Part shown: positions 1 through 10,402 of the stretch, piece by piece
Layout: each line of letters starts with the position of its first letter
Position numbering within the stretch: position 1 is the first letter of the stretch
Made by a program: the position numbers and the translations under genes
DNA from: Takakia lepidozioides
Taxonomy: Eukaryota > Streptophyta > Takakiopsida > Takakiales > Takakiaceae
Direction: 5' to 3'
Assembly (NCBI GenBank): GCA_030704615.1
Contig: CM060731.1
Location: 4,836,001 to 4,900,000, forward strand
Length of the DNA: 64,000 bases
Notes under the pieces: model-generated
Databases searched by the model: none
The model's input: only the letters and a program-made list of their open reading frames with translations
What the model was told of the DNA's origin: nothing

Positions 1-490
1 AATTCCATGCAAAAGTCCATAGCTTCATGAGATTTCACCAAAAAAATTGTACCCACATGTACATATGGTAAGTGGCTAACCCATTCTAAGTCCATTTACT
101 ATGAATATATACTTATGTGTATAGAGTGAAGAATAATATGATAAGCAGTCAGTCGAAAATTGCAAATTGCAGTCCAAACTGAGTCAATGTAGTCTGCATC
201 TACCCAAAACCCAAGTACTATAAGACAATTAAAATTATAAAAAACACATAGGACTTCCATATGACCTACGAACGCAACCTCATCTTGTGAGAAAGAGAGT
301 TGGACCCTTTTTTTGCCGGTAGGACTTAGTTTGTTTATGATACAGATTTCCGCCACTAACAATCCACTGATTTGTCATGTACTTACCGTAGTCCCATGAT
401 CCCCCGTAGCTAGTATGTCGTCGCCCTTGCCGCACGCATCAAGGTCTCATCAGCAGTGAAGACTGTGATGGGATCATGCGCCTCATACAA

Positions 491-616
491 GGTTTATATG
501 GTGTGGGAAATGTGGTGGTCACTGACAACTTCTTTACTTTTGTCCGAGTAGTATACGACTTGGTGTATCTCGATACTTAGGGTACATGCACCGTCTGTGC
601 CAAAGCTTTGGTGAAA
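491..616 (+). pseudogene. piggyBac-like transposase fragment
   Basis: One frame reads GVGNVVVTDNFFTFVR, then a tyrosine/aspartate-rich stretch, an in-frame TAG, and GTCTVCAKALVK. This resembles the piggyBac (DDE_Tnp_1_7) segment around the conserved DNFFTS motif, which is followed in the family by a G-T-(G/C)-T-V-R strand. The DNFFT core is intact but the fragment is only about 42 codons, carries a stop, and has no recognisable flanking transposase or TTAA-bounded ends. It is a relic; the call rests on motif memory alone. Confidence 0.5.
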
Positions 617-2300
617 GTATGAAAGTTCTGTCATGGTTTTAGTCATGGTTAACTAGAATTACCTACTTCTAGTTAATTAGGACATTTAGGATATTTATAT
701 TTGTATTTTGTGTGTTGGGACTTCATTTGGTCTCACATGCCAAGTGAGGCTTGAGGCTTGAGGCTTGGGACATGGGGATGGGTTTTCCCTTGTGAGGGTT
801 GAGGAGGGCTCATCTTCTTGTAGTTAAGCCTCCATGAGCCTCTCTCACCTCCATAGCTCTAGGTATTGAGAGGGAGGGCTTTGTAGGGTGGATTCCCTTA
901 ACAGGGTGTCATCGGCTTTAGTTTATGTGATATAGTATATTTTACTTGGAAGGACTAGGGCTTGTTCTTAGTGTGATTGCTTCATGCTTAGAGAGTGTTC
1001 ATTGTTTTCCACTTCCCCCATTTATCATGTCTTATCATTGTGGTATAGCTTTCTAGGATTGTGTGCTTAGAATGTGTGTGGACAACGATGTATGTTGTGG
1101 CACGATGCTTAGGTGCACGACAGATCGGTAAACAAGGTGATTTGAATTATAAGATGCATAGTATGTCAACTTGGCTACTGTCGTATGGTGGGACGGAAAA
1201 ATAATTTATGACGTACTATCTAGTGCAACAAGGCTTATTCATGGGCCCAATTCGTCTATCACTGTGAGGAGATTTGTGTGCAATTGTCGGGTTCTTATTC
1301 CTTCATCTCCAATGCATGTGCAATACTAAGATTCCTAGTCAGGTTGAACTGAATGTGGGTCATAGGTGTCTTTGAACCTGCTTCATGTGAGATGAATGCA
1401 GAATCAATCATTCACCATAGATATGATAGGTTATCATAAGGAATAGATGACGTGGCCTCGGCAGTTCCGGAAATGCCGAGCGGTACAAATGGGCTCCAAA
1501 ACGCGTGGACCGACTTGTGCCTCAAATTTCAAAAAATTTAATATTGGATTCAAAATTTATTTGAGCATTATTATAAGGTTCATAGGAAGTCATATTCTCA
1601 CCGGATTAAAAAACGCTAAGATTTATACGTAGTTTCTTTTGATGGAAGAGACATATTGTTAGAAACTCCATGTTATGGACCTAAACTTGAACCCCCCAAT
1701 GAACACACACAAAGGAGCATGTAGTTTTTTTTTTTTTTTTTTTTTTTTTCGCATCCTTTGGCAATATGAAAAAAAACAAAAAAATATATATGACATGAAA
1801 TTTTTTGCATGTTTGCACATCTTGGAATAGGATCTGTCTATGGGTGTGGAGGGCAACAAAATTCAACCCGATACTGCAAGGTTATGGTCAAACCCAACAT
1901 TGAAAGTTTTTCAAACCCCCCCCCCCAAAGTTTTTCAAACCCCCCCCCCCCAAAAAAACCCCTTAACCATTAGAGTTTTTATTTCTGCGAAATTTTGCAC
2001 TTTTTCGACCTCCAAAAAACAAATATATTCTGTCATAAATTCCAAATTTTCTCATGGATGAAATCGCCAAACTTCTCCAAAAAAATATAAATCTTGGATG
2101 AATTTGCCTAATATGGATGATATACATGGATGAAAGTACAGAGGAGGATGATTATGTCCAAATTTCAGTGGATGAACTGAAAATGTGGCTATTTCCTGCA
2201 AAACTCAGTAGCCACTCCTGTTATTTTCCAAATTTGAAAACAAAAACACTCACCAAAGCACTGTAATCTTGAAAATTTTGGTGGTGAAAATCTTCTATAC
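617..2300. other. Gene-poor stretch with homopolymer tracts
   Basis: No convincing coding sequence. It contains a short tandem of GAGGCTT near 745-765, a run of 25 T at about 1725-1749 (could be the poly(A) tail of a minus-strand retroposed sequence), and two tandem copies of AGTTTTTCAAA followed by long C runs at about 1904-1963. No flanking LINE or processed gene was recognised next to the T run. Confidence 0.4.
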
Positions 2301-2747
2301 TTAGTATATGGATGTATGTGATAGGTAACAATGGCGAGTGTCACTAAATCTGTGAACAAGTGGAATAAAGGGGACCTGGGTAGCTATGACTTGATCCATT
2401 GGCGTAAGTGTGGTCCTTTTTGAACCGGCAGAGTTAGATTGCACGGGTAAAGTGGCAAAATTATCAGCAACTTGCGCAGAGAAGAGGTCTCGAAGTCGTG
2501 AAGAACTGGTGGAGCACTCGTAGAAAATTCGAGCAATGTCGACCATCTCCAATTCTTGCGGTTGCACCATTGCCTTCCAGATAGAACCAGATCTGTGGAA
2601 ATCCATTCCACTATTTTTGTAGGGCACCACCCATGCAGCTGCAGGGTAAAACTGACCGGATTTTAGCATGCTCAGTAATACAGACGGCAAATTACCAGCG
2701 AGCTGCCTGCGCATTTTGTATTTGCTCCACATTTGTGCGTGCTCCAA
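2301..2747 (-). CDS. Hypothetical 148-codon open frame
   Basis: An uninterrupted minus-strand frame starting at ATG (MEHAQMWSKYKMRRQ). It has a basic N-terminus and no domain that I recognise. It lies in transposon-rich DNA upstream of a GC-rich repeat, so a decayed transposon gene is the likeliest origin. It could be a chance frame. Confidence 0.25.
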   Translation of the reverse strand: MEHAQMWSKYKMRRQLAGNLPSVLLSMLKSGQFYPAAAWVVPYKNSGMDFHRSGSIWKAMVQPQELEMVDIARIFYECSTSSSRLRDLFSAQVADNFATLPVQSNSAGSKRTTLTPMDQVIATQVPFIPLVHRFSDTRHCYLSHTSIY

Positions 2748-3066
2748 TACATTCTAGTGTGTGAGGCATACACGGTTCTTCGTTGAGGACGCACCGCATC
2801 TGATATACAAATCTAGACCTTCCTGCATCTGGTCGACACTTACATTTCTGTGCACAAATGTGAAACCTGGTTTATCGGCATTTTTCCAACCATGCCCGTA
2901 AAAGTATGAAGTCCTTTACCACGAAGAGCTTTACAGTGGACAAGATGTCTGGGTGGTGCAAGCCTCGGGGTATCCCACCCAAGAGACCTTTTGATAAGCT
3001 TGTTTAACATAATTAAACTTGATACATACAACCTACAGACCATTTGCAAATGCAAATAGAACAAAC

Positions 3067-3291
3067 GGCGCACATTAGAAAAGGCCCGGGAGTTTAATGC
3101 GACCCTTCGGTCCTACCTGCATGGCACCCCCGCCACCCCAGCCGCACCCCCTTCGCCGGCTTCTGCGCGGCTCGCGGTCGCTGCGCCCCTCGCCCCCGCA
3201 CCACCACCCCCCCCCCCGCCCGCCCGCCGTCACCACACCACATGAACTCCGTGACACATGACACCTGTCACCACAACCCAACATCGCACGC
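3067..3291 (-). repeat. GC-rich repeat, copy 1 (inverted partner at 55922-56159)
   Basis: About 225 bp, strongly C/G-rich, running from CGGCGCACATTAGAAAAG to the CACAACCCAACATCGCAC end. Its reverse complement matches 55922-56159 almost throughout, including the CGGGAGTTTAATGCGACC block and the GTGACAGGTGTCATGT block. Similarity stops abruptly at both edges, so this is a discrete repeat unit. In one frame it encodes a proline/alanine-rich stretch, which is probably compositional. Confidence 0.7.
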
Positions 3292-3528
3292 GAGACACAT
3301 CGTGAGTCGAAAACATGGATCCATACATGGCAGATGACACATACATGATGCTCACGAAAGTAACATGATGACCATCACGAAAGTCACATGATGACCATAG
3401 GCGTGAAGCCCTCACATATGCATGTATACACAAGGTTGTACATGTTCAAATTTCAAGATTCAAATTTGAAATTTAGTATCATTTTATGGATTGGGTCTAC
3501 TTCTAGGATTTATGATGGATGTATGTAG
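3292..3528. other. Short tandem repeats before the CACTA element
   Basis: Holds two close copies of a CACGAAAGT(A/C)ACATGATGACCAT unit at about 3353-3398, then AT-rich DNA with CAAATTT palindromes. No coding sequence. ACATG/CATGA-type motifs like these recur in the CACTA subterminal regions elsewhere, so this may be the remaining interior of the outer, interrupted CACTA element that ends at 7147. Confidence 0.35.
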
Positions 3529-3559
3529 CACTACAATAGATGAGCGTTTTTATGACTAC
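3529..3559 (+). repeat. Left TIR of the CACTA element
   Basis: 31-bp terminal inverted repeat starting CACTACAA. Two mismatches to the right TIR, at positions 9 and 25. Preceded by target duplication TAG. Confidence 0.9.
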
Positions 3560-4407
3560 ACATATGACTATTTTTTCAGTCCTATATGCGTTCATGACTA
3601 CATCACTCTATAGTGAAAAAAACCCTGTCATAACGACTAGTCTTTAGGACTGCATTTTGCAAGTCATAGCCGTGACTGCGTGCGTGGCACCTGGAGTCAT
3701 GCATAAGAGAGTGATGTAGTTACAACTCTATGACTTACATACGACTATCTATATGACTACATTGTCTGATGAGCGTTGCCTACATGGAGAGGCTTTAGAG
3801 GAACACGTGCACCATTGCGCAAGCGACACGTCACGACACCTGTTGCACTTCAGGTGTGACATGTGGCACTTAGACATAATATATGACTAGCATATATGGC
3901 AGGGTTTATGCCACGTGTTATCAAGAATGTCTCTGAAAATAATTTAATAGTTATATTTGTAATTTTAAATTCTTAAATTTATATTTTATTTTTGAAAACA
4001 GGGGATAGCAGCTTGGAATTTTTTATTAAATGGTATTATTGTTTAATTTAATAATGTTATATAAAATAAAAATAGATTAAATGATTTAAATTCTTCATTA
4101 TATGGCGAAATTCTGATATAAAAACAGAATGGACCCCTCTTGCATACTAGCAACCACAAGGACATTCAAAATAGACAAGTACAGGGAAATACACGCCCTG
4201 TAAATTAGATTACAAAAATCCAAATGAGACCAATGTCCCAATGGACACCTCAAAGGCCACAAGGTCCAAAAATCCATGCCTGAAAAGGTCCAGTAAGCAA
4301 AAACATAAGCAAGCCCACACATGGGCTGAATTGTTGTAATACTAGTTTGTTCTGGTGCTACTAGAATCAAGGACCCTGTTAAACAGTGCAATACTTACAG
4401 CCGATTT

Positions 4408-4660
4408 GATAAGAGGGAAAAACAGGGTGAAATGTGTTGAAGAAGGTGCCTTGATTAACGGTGCCTGATTTGATCAATTGTGCAGCTGCTGCTGCGGCTT
4501 CCAGTTGACCATCTACCCATGCAGGTTTCTTGTACCTATCCTTCCACAAGGAATCATAGGTAATATGGAGCTTGAAATCCGGCCCTCTTGGATGAATGTG
4601 GACCCACACATCTATCCCTGCTCCTTCAGCTATCCATGCCCCTGCACAAATCATGCATAC
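4408..4660 (-). repeat. Exon-like cargo block, copy 1
   Basis: Begins GATAAGAGGGAAAAACAGGG on the plus strand. The minus strand is open and contains HPRGPDFKLHITYDSLWKD followed by a K-K-P-A-W-V-D-G-Q-L-E and alanine-rich stretch. A second copy at 5681-5912 encodes nearly the same peptide and a third, gapped copy lies at about 14516-14740. Differences between copies 1 and 2 leave the frame open, which suggests a captured coding exon that was duplicated. I do not recognise the parent protein. Confidence 0.65.
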
Positions 4661-4863
4661 ATCCTCGCCTTGCTGCAAGCAGCTGACAATGACAGCCAAG
4701 TTCTATGACCCAAACCCAGAGTGAGCACAATGGCTTTGTAAGGCCAATGCCTACAGGGCATATTCAATACTACAATGAGGATACGCAAGCAGCAGATACC
4801 ATGTGCAAATAAAAAAACAACAAAGGTGGTGAAGGTGCGCAACTTGCCAAAGAGAGGGCGGAG

Positions 4864-5403
4864 TTGAGGAAGGATGAAGCAACTACAGACATTGCGAAAT
4901 GCTCTGATGCGGGCAGAAGGGAAGACCCAGGCCCTGTCGGGGTTCAGCTGGCAAAAGAACAAGCTATTGACAGCAACAACATGGAAGCAGAGTGGATACA
5001 AGTTGATTTTGACAAACCTGAGTCCATCAAACAAGGCATTAGAAGGCCCAAACAAAGAACACTGTCTAAAATCTGTAACAACATGAGACACGGTCATCAC
5101 ACACTAACCCAACATGGGTCTTGGCAAACTTTCAGCAAAGCTGAAACAATCACAGAAGCAAAAAAAAGGGCAGGACCTCAAGGGAAGATGTATGGAGTAC
5201 CTTTTGCAGTGATCAATGAGTACGTGGAAGGAGGAGAAGCTTACCCATTGCCAAGCACGGAGTACATGATGCAACCAACAACACAAGTATCATGTCAGTT
5301 CACTCATAATGAGCTGGAGGCACTGGATGAGTTGGACGAGATATACCATATAAGTGATCACACTCCAATAAGACTACAACAACACCCCACATCAACAAGT
5401 TGA
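4864..5403 (+). CDS. Hypothetical 179-codon frame in CACTA cargo
   Basis: The longest open frame in the element. It is hydrophilic and begins at a non-ATG codon (TTG), so the true 5' limit is probably a splice site or lies upstream. An overlapping downstream frame (5400-5657, starting MTRGSAKKAKIRDG) continues similar hydrophilic, lysine-rich sequence. No family recognised. It may be a captured host fragment or chance. Confidence 0.3.
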   Translation: MRKDEATTDIAKCSDAGRREDPGPVGVQLAKEQAIDSNNMEAEWIQVDFDKPESIKQGIRRPKQRTLSKICNNMRHGHHTLTQHGSWQTFSKAETITEAKKRAGPQGKMYGVPFAVINEYVEGGEAYPLPSTEYMMQPTTQVSCQFTHNELEALDELDEIYHISDHTPIRLQQHPTSTS

Positions 5404-5680
5404 CACGGGGAAGTGCAAAGAAGGCCAAAATAAGGGATGGGATGCCTATTCTGCAGAAATCCAGCCAAGACATCAAGGATTTAGGGCAAAAACATGGATT
5501 TGGTCAAGAAGAATGCATTGGCATGGACAACATCTACAGCTCAGCAGGGTTTGAGCGCCAACCAGAGATATTCATGGAGAGGGTGACAAAAGCGAGGAAG
5601 AAGCCAAAACACAAAGCCTTGACGCATTCACTGAAGACTGGGCAGACAAACAGATAAGAGAAGACAGCTCGCAAGAAACG

Positions 5681-5912
5681 GATAAGAGGGAAAAACAGGG
5701 TGAAATGTGCTGAAGGGGGTGCCTTCAGTAGAAGTGCCTGACCTTATCAATTGTGCCGCTGTTGCTGCCGCTTCCAGTTGACCATCTACCCATGTAGGTT
5801 TCTTGTAGCTATCCTTCCACAGGGAATCATAGGTAATGTGGAGCTTGAAATCCAGCCCTCTTGGATGAATCTGGACCCACACTTTATCCCTGCTCCTTCA
5901 GCTATCCATGCC
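5681..5912 (-). repeat. Exon-like cargo block, copy 2
   Basis: Direct repeat of 4408-4660 starting GATAAGAGGGAAAAACAGGG. The minus strand reads HPRGLDFKLHITYDSLWKD with conservative changes against copy 1. It is followed at about 5990-6200 by a second block (minus-strand VEQWRQKGECLLDYREKQ) that also follows the third copy near 14.3-14.5 kb, so a multi-block segment was copied. Confidence 0.65.
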
Positions 5913-6670
5913 TCTGACAGCCTAGAATTCTACCAGCAAACACCCCAACCATACTGGTGTGGAGTTCTTCCCCAAAACACCCCAACCCTACTTATCACAA
6001 TCTGAAATGCATCTGCTTCTCTCTGTAGTCCAACAGGCATTCGCCTTTTTGTCTCCATTGTTCCACCATTGACTGGGGTCGGAAAGTGTTTACCCCAAAG
6101 CTTCTCCTCACCTCTATTATATGTTTTTGGATACTTCCATGCTGCCACACTGGCAGTAACTTGCCAAAGTCACTCCAAACCACCACAGATCTACCCAATG
6201 ACCTAACTTACAGAATTCAATATGCATCTTGCAGCCGAGTCTGATGAGAGGGCAACACAGGCTGAAATAGGTTGAAGAAGAAGGTACCCTACCACATTGT
6301 CCTTGACTTGTCCTGACCCATGGAGGATTTGACCGACCATCAACCTAAAAGGACCTCTTGTGTGTGCTGCTTGAGTCTGTAGTCAGGTAATGTCGGATTG
6401 GTCTATGAGATCGAACCACTACGGCGTAGCTGAGTAATCAGAGATTGAAACACGCATGCTAAGACCAAGCTGACTCTCCCAAGAACGGCGAGCTCGCTTC
6501 TCTTTGTCTCGTCTCCTCCTCCTCTTCTCCTTCATGCATCATTTGCTCAACGCCTCCATCCCACGCCCCTGCATATCCTGCTATCATCGCGTTCCATCCC
6601 TCGGCTATGTGGTGTGGCGCATGAGACAAAAAAACGCCAAGTCCCAGCCCTCCTTTCTGTTCACGATTAC

Positions 6671-6731
6671 CCTAATGGGCAACCTTATTAGCAATTTTTT
6701 AACTTTTTAAAACCTAATGGGCAACCTTATT
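6671..6731 (+). repeat. 19-bp direct repeat pair
   Basis: CCTAATGGGCAACCTTATT occurs at 6671-6689 and again at 6713-6731, 42 bp apart, just inside the right subterminal region of the CACTA element. Local duplication or repair footprint; no function is implied. Confidence 0.6.
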
Positions 6732-7037
6732 TGCATTATATGTGCCTTCAAAATGACACGTGTAGTGATGTAGTCGTATAAATAGAGCTGTGAAACCATC
6801 TTCAGTCATGGAGTCATAAGATTCCATGAAACGTCGTCCACGTGTAGTCAAACATATCACACTAGTCATATAAACCATCCATATCATCATGGTCAACAAT
6901 GTTTGACCAATGCTCCCTAACTTTCCGGAGTCATGTAGTGATATCCATTACTACAAAGTCATAAAACTATGACTGCAATGCATTTCAGCGCTCTGTAGTC
7001 ATCTACCTAGTGCAGTTTTTATGACTCCGCCAAAGCC

Positions 7038-7068
7038 GTAGTCCTAAAAACGCTCATCTCTTGTAGTG
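7038..7068 (-). repeat. Right TIR of the CACTA element
   Basis: Inverted complement of the left TIR, ending TTGTAGTG at 7068 and followed directly by TAG. Confidence 0.9.
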
Positions 7069-7130
7069 TAGGTACGGATGGATGAGACCAGGAAGTATGT
7101 GTACTGCGCACCCATGGGAGTCATAAAAGC

Positions 7131-7147
7131 CGCAATCTGTTGTAGTG
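7131..7147 (-). mobile_element. Right terminus of an outer CACTA element
   Basis: CGCAATCTGTTGTAGTG ends at 7147. The same terminus with few changes (TTGCAATCTGTTGTAGTG) ends the large CACTA element at 47098, and both are preceded by a CATAA/ACGTAAAAG motif. The complete element at 3529-7068 is therefore inserted about 60 bp inside the end of this second CACTA element. Its left end is not seen in the window. Confidence 0.65.
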
Positions 7148-7711
7148 GCTTGTAGAATGTTGAGCACAAGAGGAACGATGTATTCATTGTGTATGTGTAC
7201 ATGACAATATTTTACAAAGCTAGGTTCATTCTCCAGCGACAAAGACTTTACTTAACCTCAATTGAATAAGAGAAGAAGAAGTGAAGCTGATAAATCCGAC
7301 AGGAGGATGACTACACGGAACGGATGGATGACAAACGGATGCAAATGCCATGTGTAACGGTGCAGCCATTACACAGTGCAACCCTCGATGGGATATACAT
7401 AGGTGCTTTTTCTGCTGGGGGGGAGTTCACGTTTGTCCCACCGAGACCTTGTGGAAGAGCAGGTTCAAAAATTGAATATAAGCACAGGGTCATTCTGTGT
7501 TTCATGTGATTCATCGTTGTTTTTCTTCACATCATCTCTTTCAAGAGGGAGTATCTGGAAGTTCTGTTGTTATCTTAGGGTTACCCAAGTCGTCTCCTGT
7601 ATACATTGTTTTCCTGGTGTTCTTCTAAGATTGTCATAGCTCTTTGGAGTCATCTTCTCCACACACTATAGTACTTACATATTCCGAGGAGACTACTCTA
7701 TCAAGGTTGCA
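7148..7711. other. Intergenic, no gene seen
   Basis: Only short frames on opposite strands (about 60-80 codons) that look like chance. The GATGGATGA-type repeats near 7310-7345 are short. Nothing else recognisable. Confidence 0.35.
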
Positions 7712-8191
7712 ATGGGATTTGGGGCAGGTGTAGCTTTCAGGCTCCGGAAGATTTATGCAGGATTTGAAGAATTGCTAGCCCACATTCCCCATGAGGTCAT
7801 CTTGCACCTTCTTGAAAAGGTGCAAACGGAAGAAGGGCAGGATAAATTGTGGGTTTACAAAATCCAGGGAGGAGTCAGGACAATGACAGTCCACATGGGC
7901 GACCTGAAGTGTTTCTACACAATGGATGCAGAGGAGCAAGGAGCTGTGGTTTTGTGCCATGTGTTGTTAGGTTTCGTGGACAGGCTTGTGTTGAAGACCT
8001 GGCACCACACAAGCACCCGCTATGAAGGGGAGGGTGTTGTGGATTGGGGGTACCATGTAGATATAGGAGAGGGATGGGTACGTGAGTTTCTAGAACACAT
8101 CCCAGAAAGTAAGAGGGGCATAATAGTCGTAGACCCCTCTAAGGGGTTTTTGGAGGATGAGGTCCGTAGCTATGCAGGATTGAATGGTTAG
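7712..8191 (+). CDS. Hypothetical protein, 159 aa
   Basis: A clean ATG-to-stop frame (MGFGAGVAFRLRKIYAGFEE) with globular-looking composition: hydrophobic and charged residues alternate, and there are W-containing blocks and an acidic C-terminus. No domain recognised. It sits between the CACTA insertion and LINE debris without a visible partner exon. It could be an exon of a transposon accessory gene, like the orphan frames at 48.6-50.5 kb. Confidence 0.35.
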   Translation: MGFGAGVAFRLRKIYAGFEELLAHIPHEVILHLLEKVQTEEGQDKLWVYKIQGGVRTMTVHMGDLKCFYTMDAEEQGAVVLCHVLLGFVDRLVLKTWHHTSTRYEGEGVVDWGYHVDIGEGWVREFLEHIPESKRGIIVVDPSKGFLEDEVRSYAGLNG

Positions 8192-8329
8192 AGATTGTAA
8201 GACTCTCTTGTTTTCATCGAAGACCTGGTACTGGCTGAATTCATTGCACCAGACTCTCGCTTTGTGTCTCCCTATTCCGGGGTTTGTACATGAAAGTCTG
8301 CTTCAAACATATTGTACATGCATGTTGTA

Positions 8330-8590
8330 ACAATTACTTCTCTCAGAGTTGGTATGAGTTGAAGACTATTGGTTCAGGCTTTCCTTCATTCCTCTATAAA
8401 GTCCTTCACACATGCATGAATCTGCTGAGTGTGACTTGCCCAACAATCAGACCCCAACATGGCCAAGGCTTTAGGCTCGGCCTCCAGAAAGTTTGTGAAA
8501 ATGTGTGAAAGTTGGTGAACAGAGGTGTAGGGAGAGACTATGTTTGATATGGTACTAAATACTCTGAGACATTGTTTGCTTGCATCAACA
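8330..8590 (-). mobile_element. Truncated LINE 3' end, copy A
   Basis: The minus strand encodes LEAEPKALA and HTQQIHACVKDF. These match the C-terminus of the LINE reverse transcriptase at 62027-64000 (LEAEPKAQALLRPSFWANHT, then QQIDACVKGFLED). Only the last part of the element is present, as expected for 5'-truncated LINE insertion. Near 8545 the similarity jumps to the terminal ACATTGTTTGC segment, so two tails are joined. Confidence 0.75.
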
Positions 8591-8599
8591 CACATACCA

Positions 8600-9160
8600 A
8601 ATTCATGTTAATTTCCCCCCTCCACACTCCCTACCTCTTGCCTTACACCAGCTTAACACACCCTACTGTCTATACTATATGCATGCCTTAGAGCTGCTAT
8701 GTTACCCAATACATTAAGGTCTTCTTTGACACCCATAAACCCATACTACCCTCTCATATAGAGGACCCTCTTGCTCATCTTCAATCTGCAGTCTGCCCTC
8801 CCTGTTCACTAGCTTCTACGCCACTAACTACTGGTACTACAGCCCCCTCTCCCTGCAGCTTACAGCATCCTTGGACGCTGCTGCCCACACATTCAACCAC
8901 CCACCCAGGTTCCACAACACCTCTAGCTCATGTATCTCTACTCTCCTTCTCACTCTCTCTCTCTACTAACTACAGCTAACTACCTGTTTCAACCAGTGGT
9001 CATGTGGTAGCTAAATTGGTGCAATGGCCCTCTTGCCTGGGGCAAGCCCATGATCCCCTCCCAATGCTGTATTGCTGCCCCCACAGCTCCCATTGCTTCA
9101 CACCCACACAGACACCACATCATTTTCCACCCCCCCTCTTGGAAATTTGGGCCGCTCCAT
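8600..9160. other. Low-complexity C/T-rich stretch
   Basis: Pyrimidine-rich, with CTCTCTCTCT near 8955. No coding sequence recognised. It separates LINE tail copy A from copies B to D. Confidence 0.3.
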
Positions 9161-9164
9161 CCAT

Positions 9165-9905
9165 TCTCGCATCCATTCTTGGGCAGAAGAAGAGGTGATA
9201 GACCTACCTTCGTGAGGGGTTCAGTCCAGTTGTTGGACTTATGTTGGTATACAAACATTGGTTGAGGAGATTGTTGAAACTTTGCTTCATTCCTGTAGAA
9301 AGTCCTTCACACATGCATCAACCTGCTGAGGGTGACCTGCCCAGCAATCAGACCCCCACATGGCCAAGGGTTTAGACTCAGCCTGGATCGCAATTTCTTT
9401 AACCTCTTGAAAGTTAGTGAACAGAGCTGCAGGGAGAGACTATGTTCGACATTGTTCAGGCTTTCCAGAGTCCTTCACACATGCATGAATCTGCTGAGTA
9501 TGACCTGCCCAGCAATCAGACCCCAACATGGCCAGGGCTTTAGGCTCAGCCTCGACAAAGTTTGTGAAAGTGGTTGAAATTTGGTGAACAGAGGCGCAGG
9601 GAGAGACTATGTTCTTGCTGGTCCCGAGTACTCATGAGACGTTGTTTGCCATAGCGTCGTGGCCATAGACCCCGCATCCATGGTTGGGCAGCAGAAGAGG
9701 CGATAGACCTACATTTATGAGGGGTTAATCCAGTACTGGGACTTACGTTGGTATATAAAATTGGTTCAGGAAATTGTTTAGGCTTTCCAGATTTCCTGCA
9801 GAAATCCCTCCGCACAAGCATCCATCTGCTGTATACCCCAAGAGGAGCAGTGCTTTAGGCTGAGCCTCCTGATTTTCAATGTTGGTGAACAAAGGTGTCA
9901 GGAGT
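9165..9905 (-). mobile_element. Cluster of three truncated LINE tails (B, C, D)
   Basis: Three partial repeats of the LINE 3' end lie head to tail: about 9165-9440, 9455-9610 and 9628-9905. Each contains the CCTTCACACATGCAT / AGCAATCAGACCCC block or its variant, and the first two units end at AGGGAGAGACTATGTTC. The same junction occurs at 8540 in copy A. Copy D restarts at ACTCATGAGACGTTGTTTGC, which is the LINE 3' terminus seen at about 62030. Reuse of one junction suggests tandem duplication of a tail rather than independent insertions. Confidence 0.7.
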
Positions 9906-10402
9906 ATGGTCCTGAAGAGGGTTGCTCACTGATGAGAAAACCCCAACACTGAGTGATTCCAACAACTCCCAGCATGTATCATTCACTTTCAACTCCACCT
10001 GCTGCACCTACTTCAGAACATATGCAAGTGCATGAACCCGTGCATATGCAAGTAAGGTGGGAGAACCTTCAAACCATGTGAAAGCAAAATGAAAACCATG
10101 AATACCAGGAGTACACATTGGACATGAATACATGGAAAGATTGCTGTCACAATCTGTTTTTTGGCATTTGCATTGTACAAGCAAACATCACATGCTTCCA
10201 GAATTCCACCTTGAAGGGTCACACAAACGTAGAAAAGAGGCAAACTATGTGATGCTAGTGAAAGAGGTTCAGGATGCTACTAACCAGTCAACCTCTTTGA
10301 AATTCCACTCATAATTAGGCACCTCAACCCCTTGCCTAATCATTCACACACACGCATATCCCACCGAAAGAAGAAGACCGAGTGATGAAAGTGATTGCTC
10401 CC
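9906..10402. other. Intergenic, no gene seen
   Basis: Short frames only on both strands (up to 76 codons), without a recognisable domain. Confidence 0.3.

Larger units (their letters stand above)
3529..7068. mobile_element. Non-autonomous CACTA (En/Spm) element, complete ends
   Basis: The left end starts CACTACAATAGATGAGCG and the right end is its inverted complement finishing CTTGTAGTG. The first 31 bases of the two TIRs match at 29 positions. The triplet TAG lies immediately outside both ends (3526-3528 and 7069-7071), the 3-bp target duplication expected for CACTA elements. Both termini carry subterminal repeats of the ATGACTAC / GTAGTCATA type (about 3550-3780 and 6770-7040), the usual transposase-binding arrangement. 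No tnp2 transposase is present, so the 3.54-kb element would depend on one supplied in trans, for example a tnp2 gene like that at 36.1-40.7 kb. The interior is cargo: duplicated exon-like blocks and a 179-codon open frame. Confidence 0.9.

Noticed and set aside
1725-1749. Poly(T) as the tail of a processed pseudogene on the minus strand
   Set aside because: No recognisable coding or LINE/SINE sequence next to it.
3075-3284. Gly/Arg-rich or Pro/Ala-rich frames in the GC-rich repeat
   Set aside because: Pure composition effect; the same occurs in the inverted copy at 56 kb.
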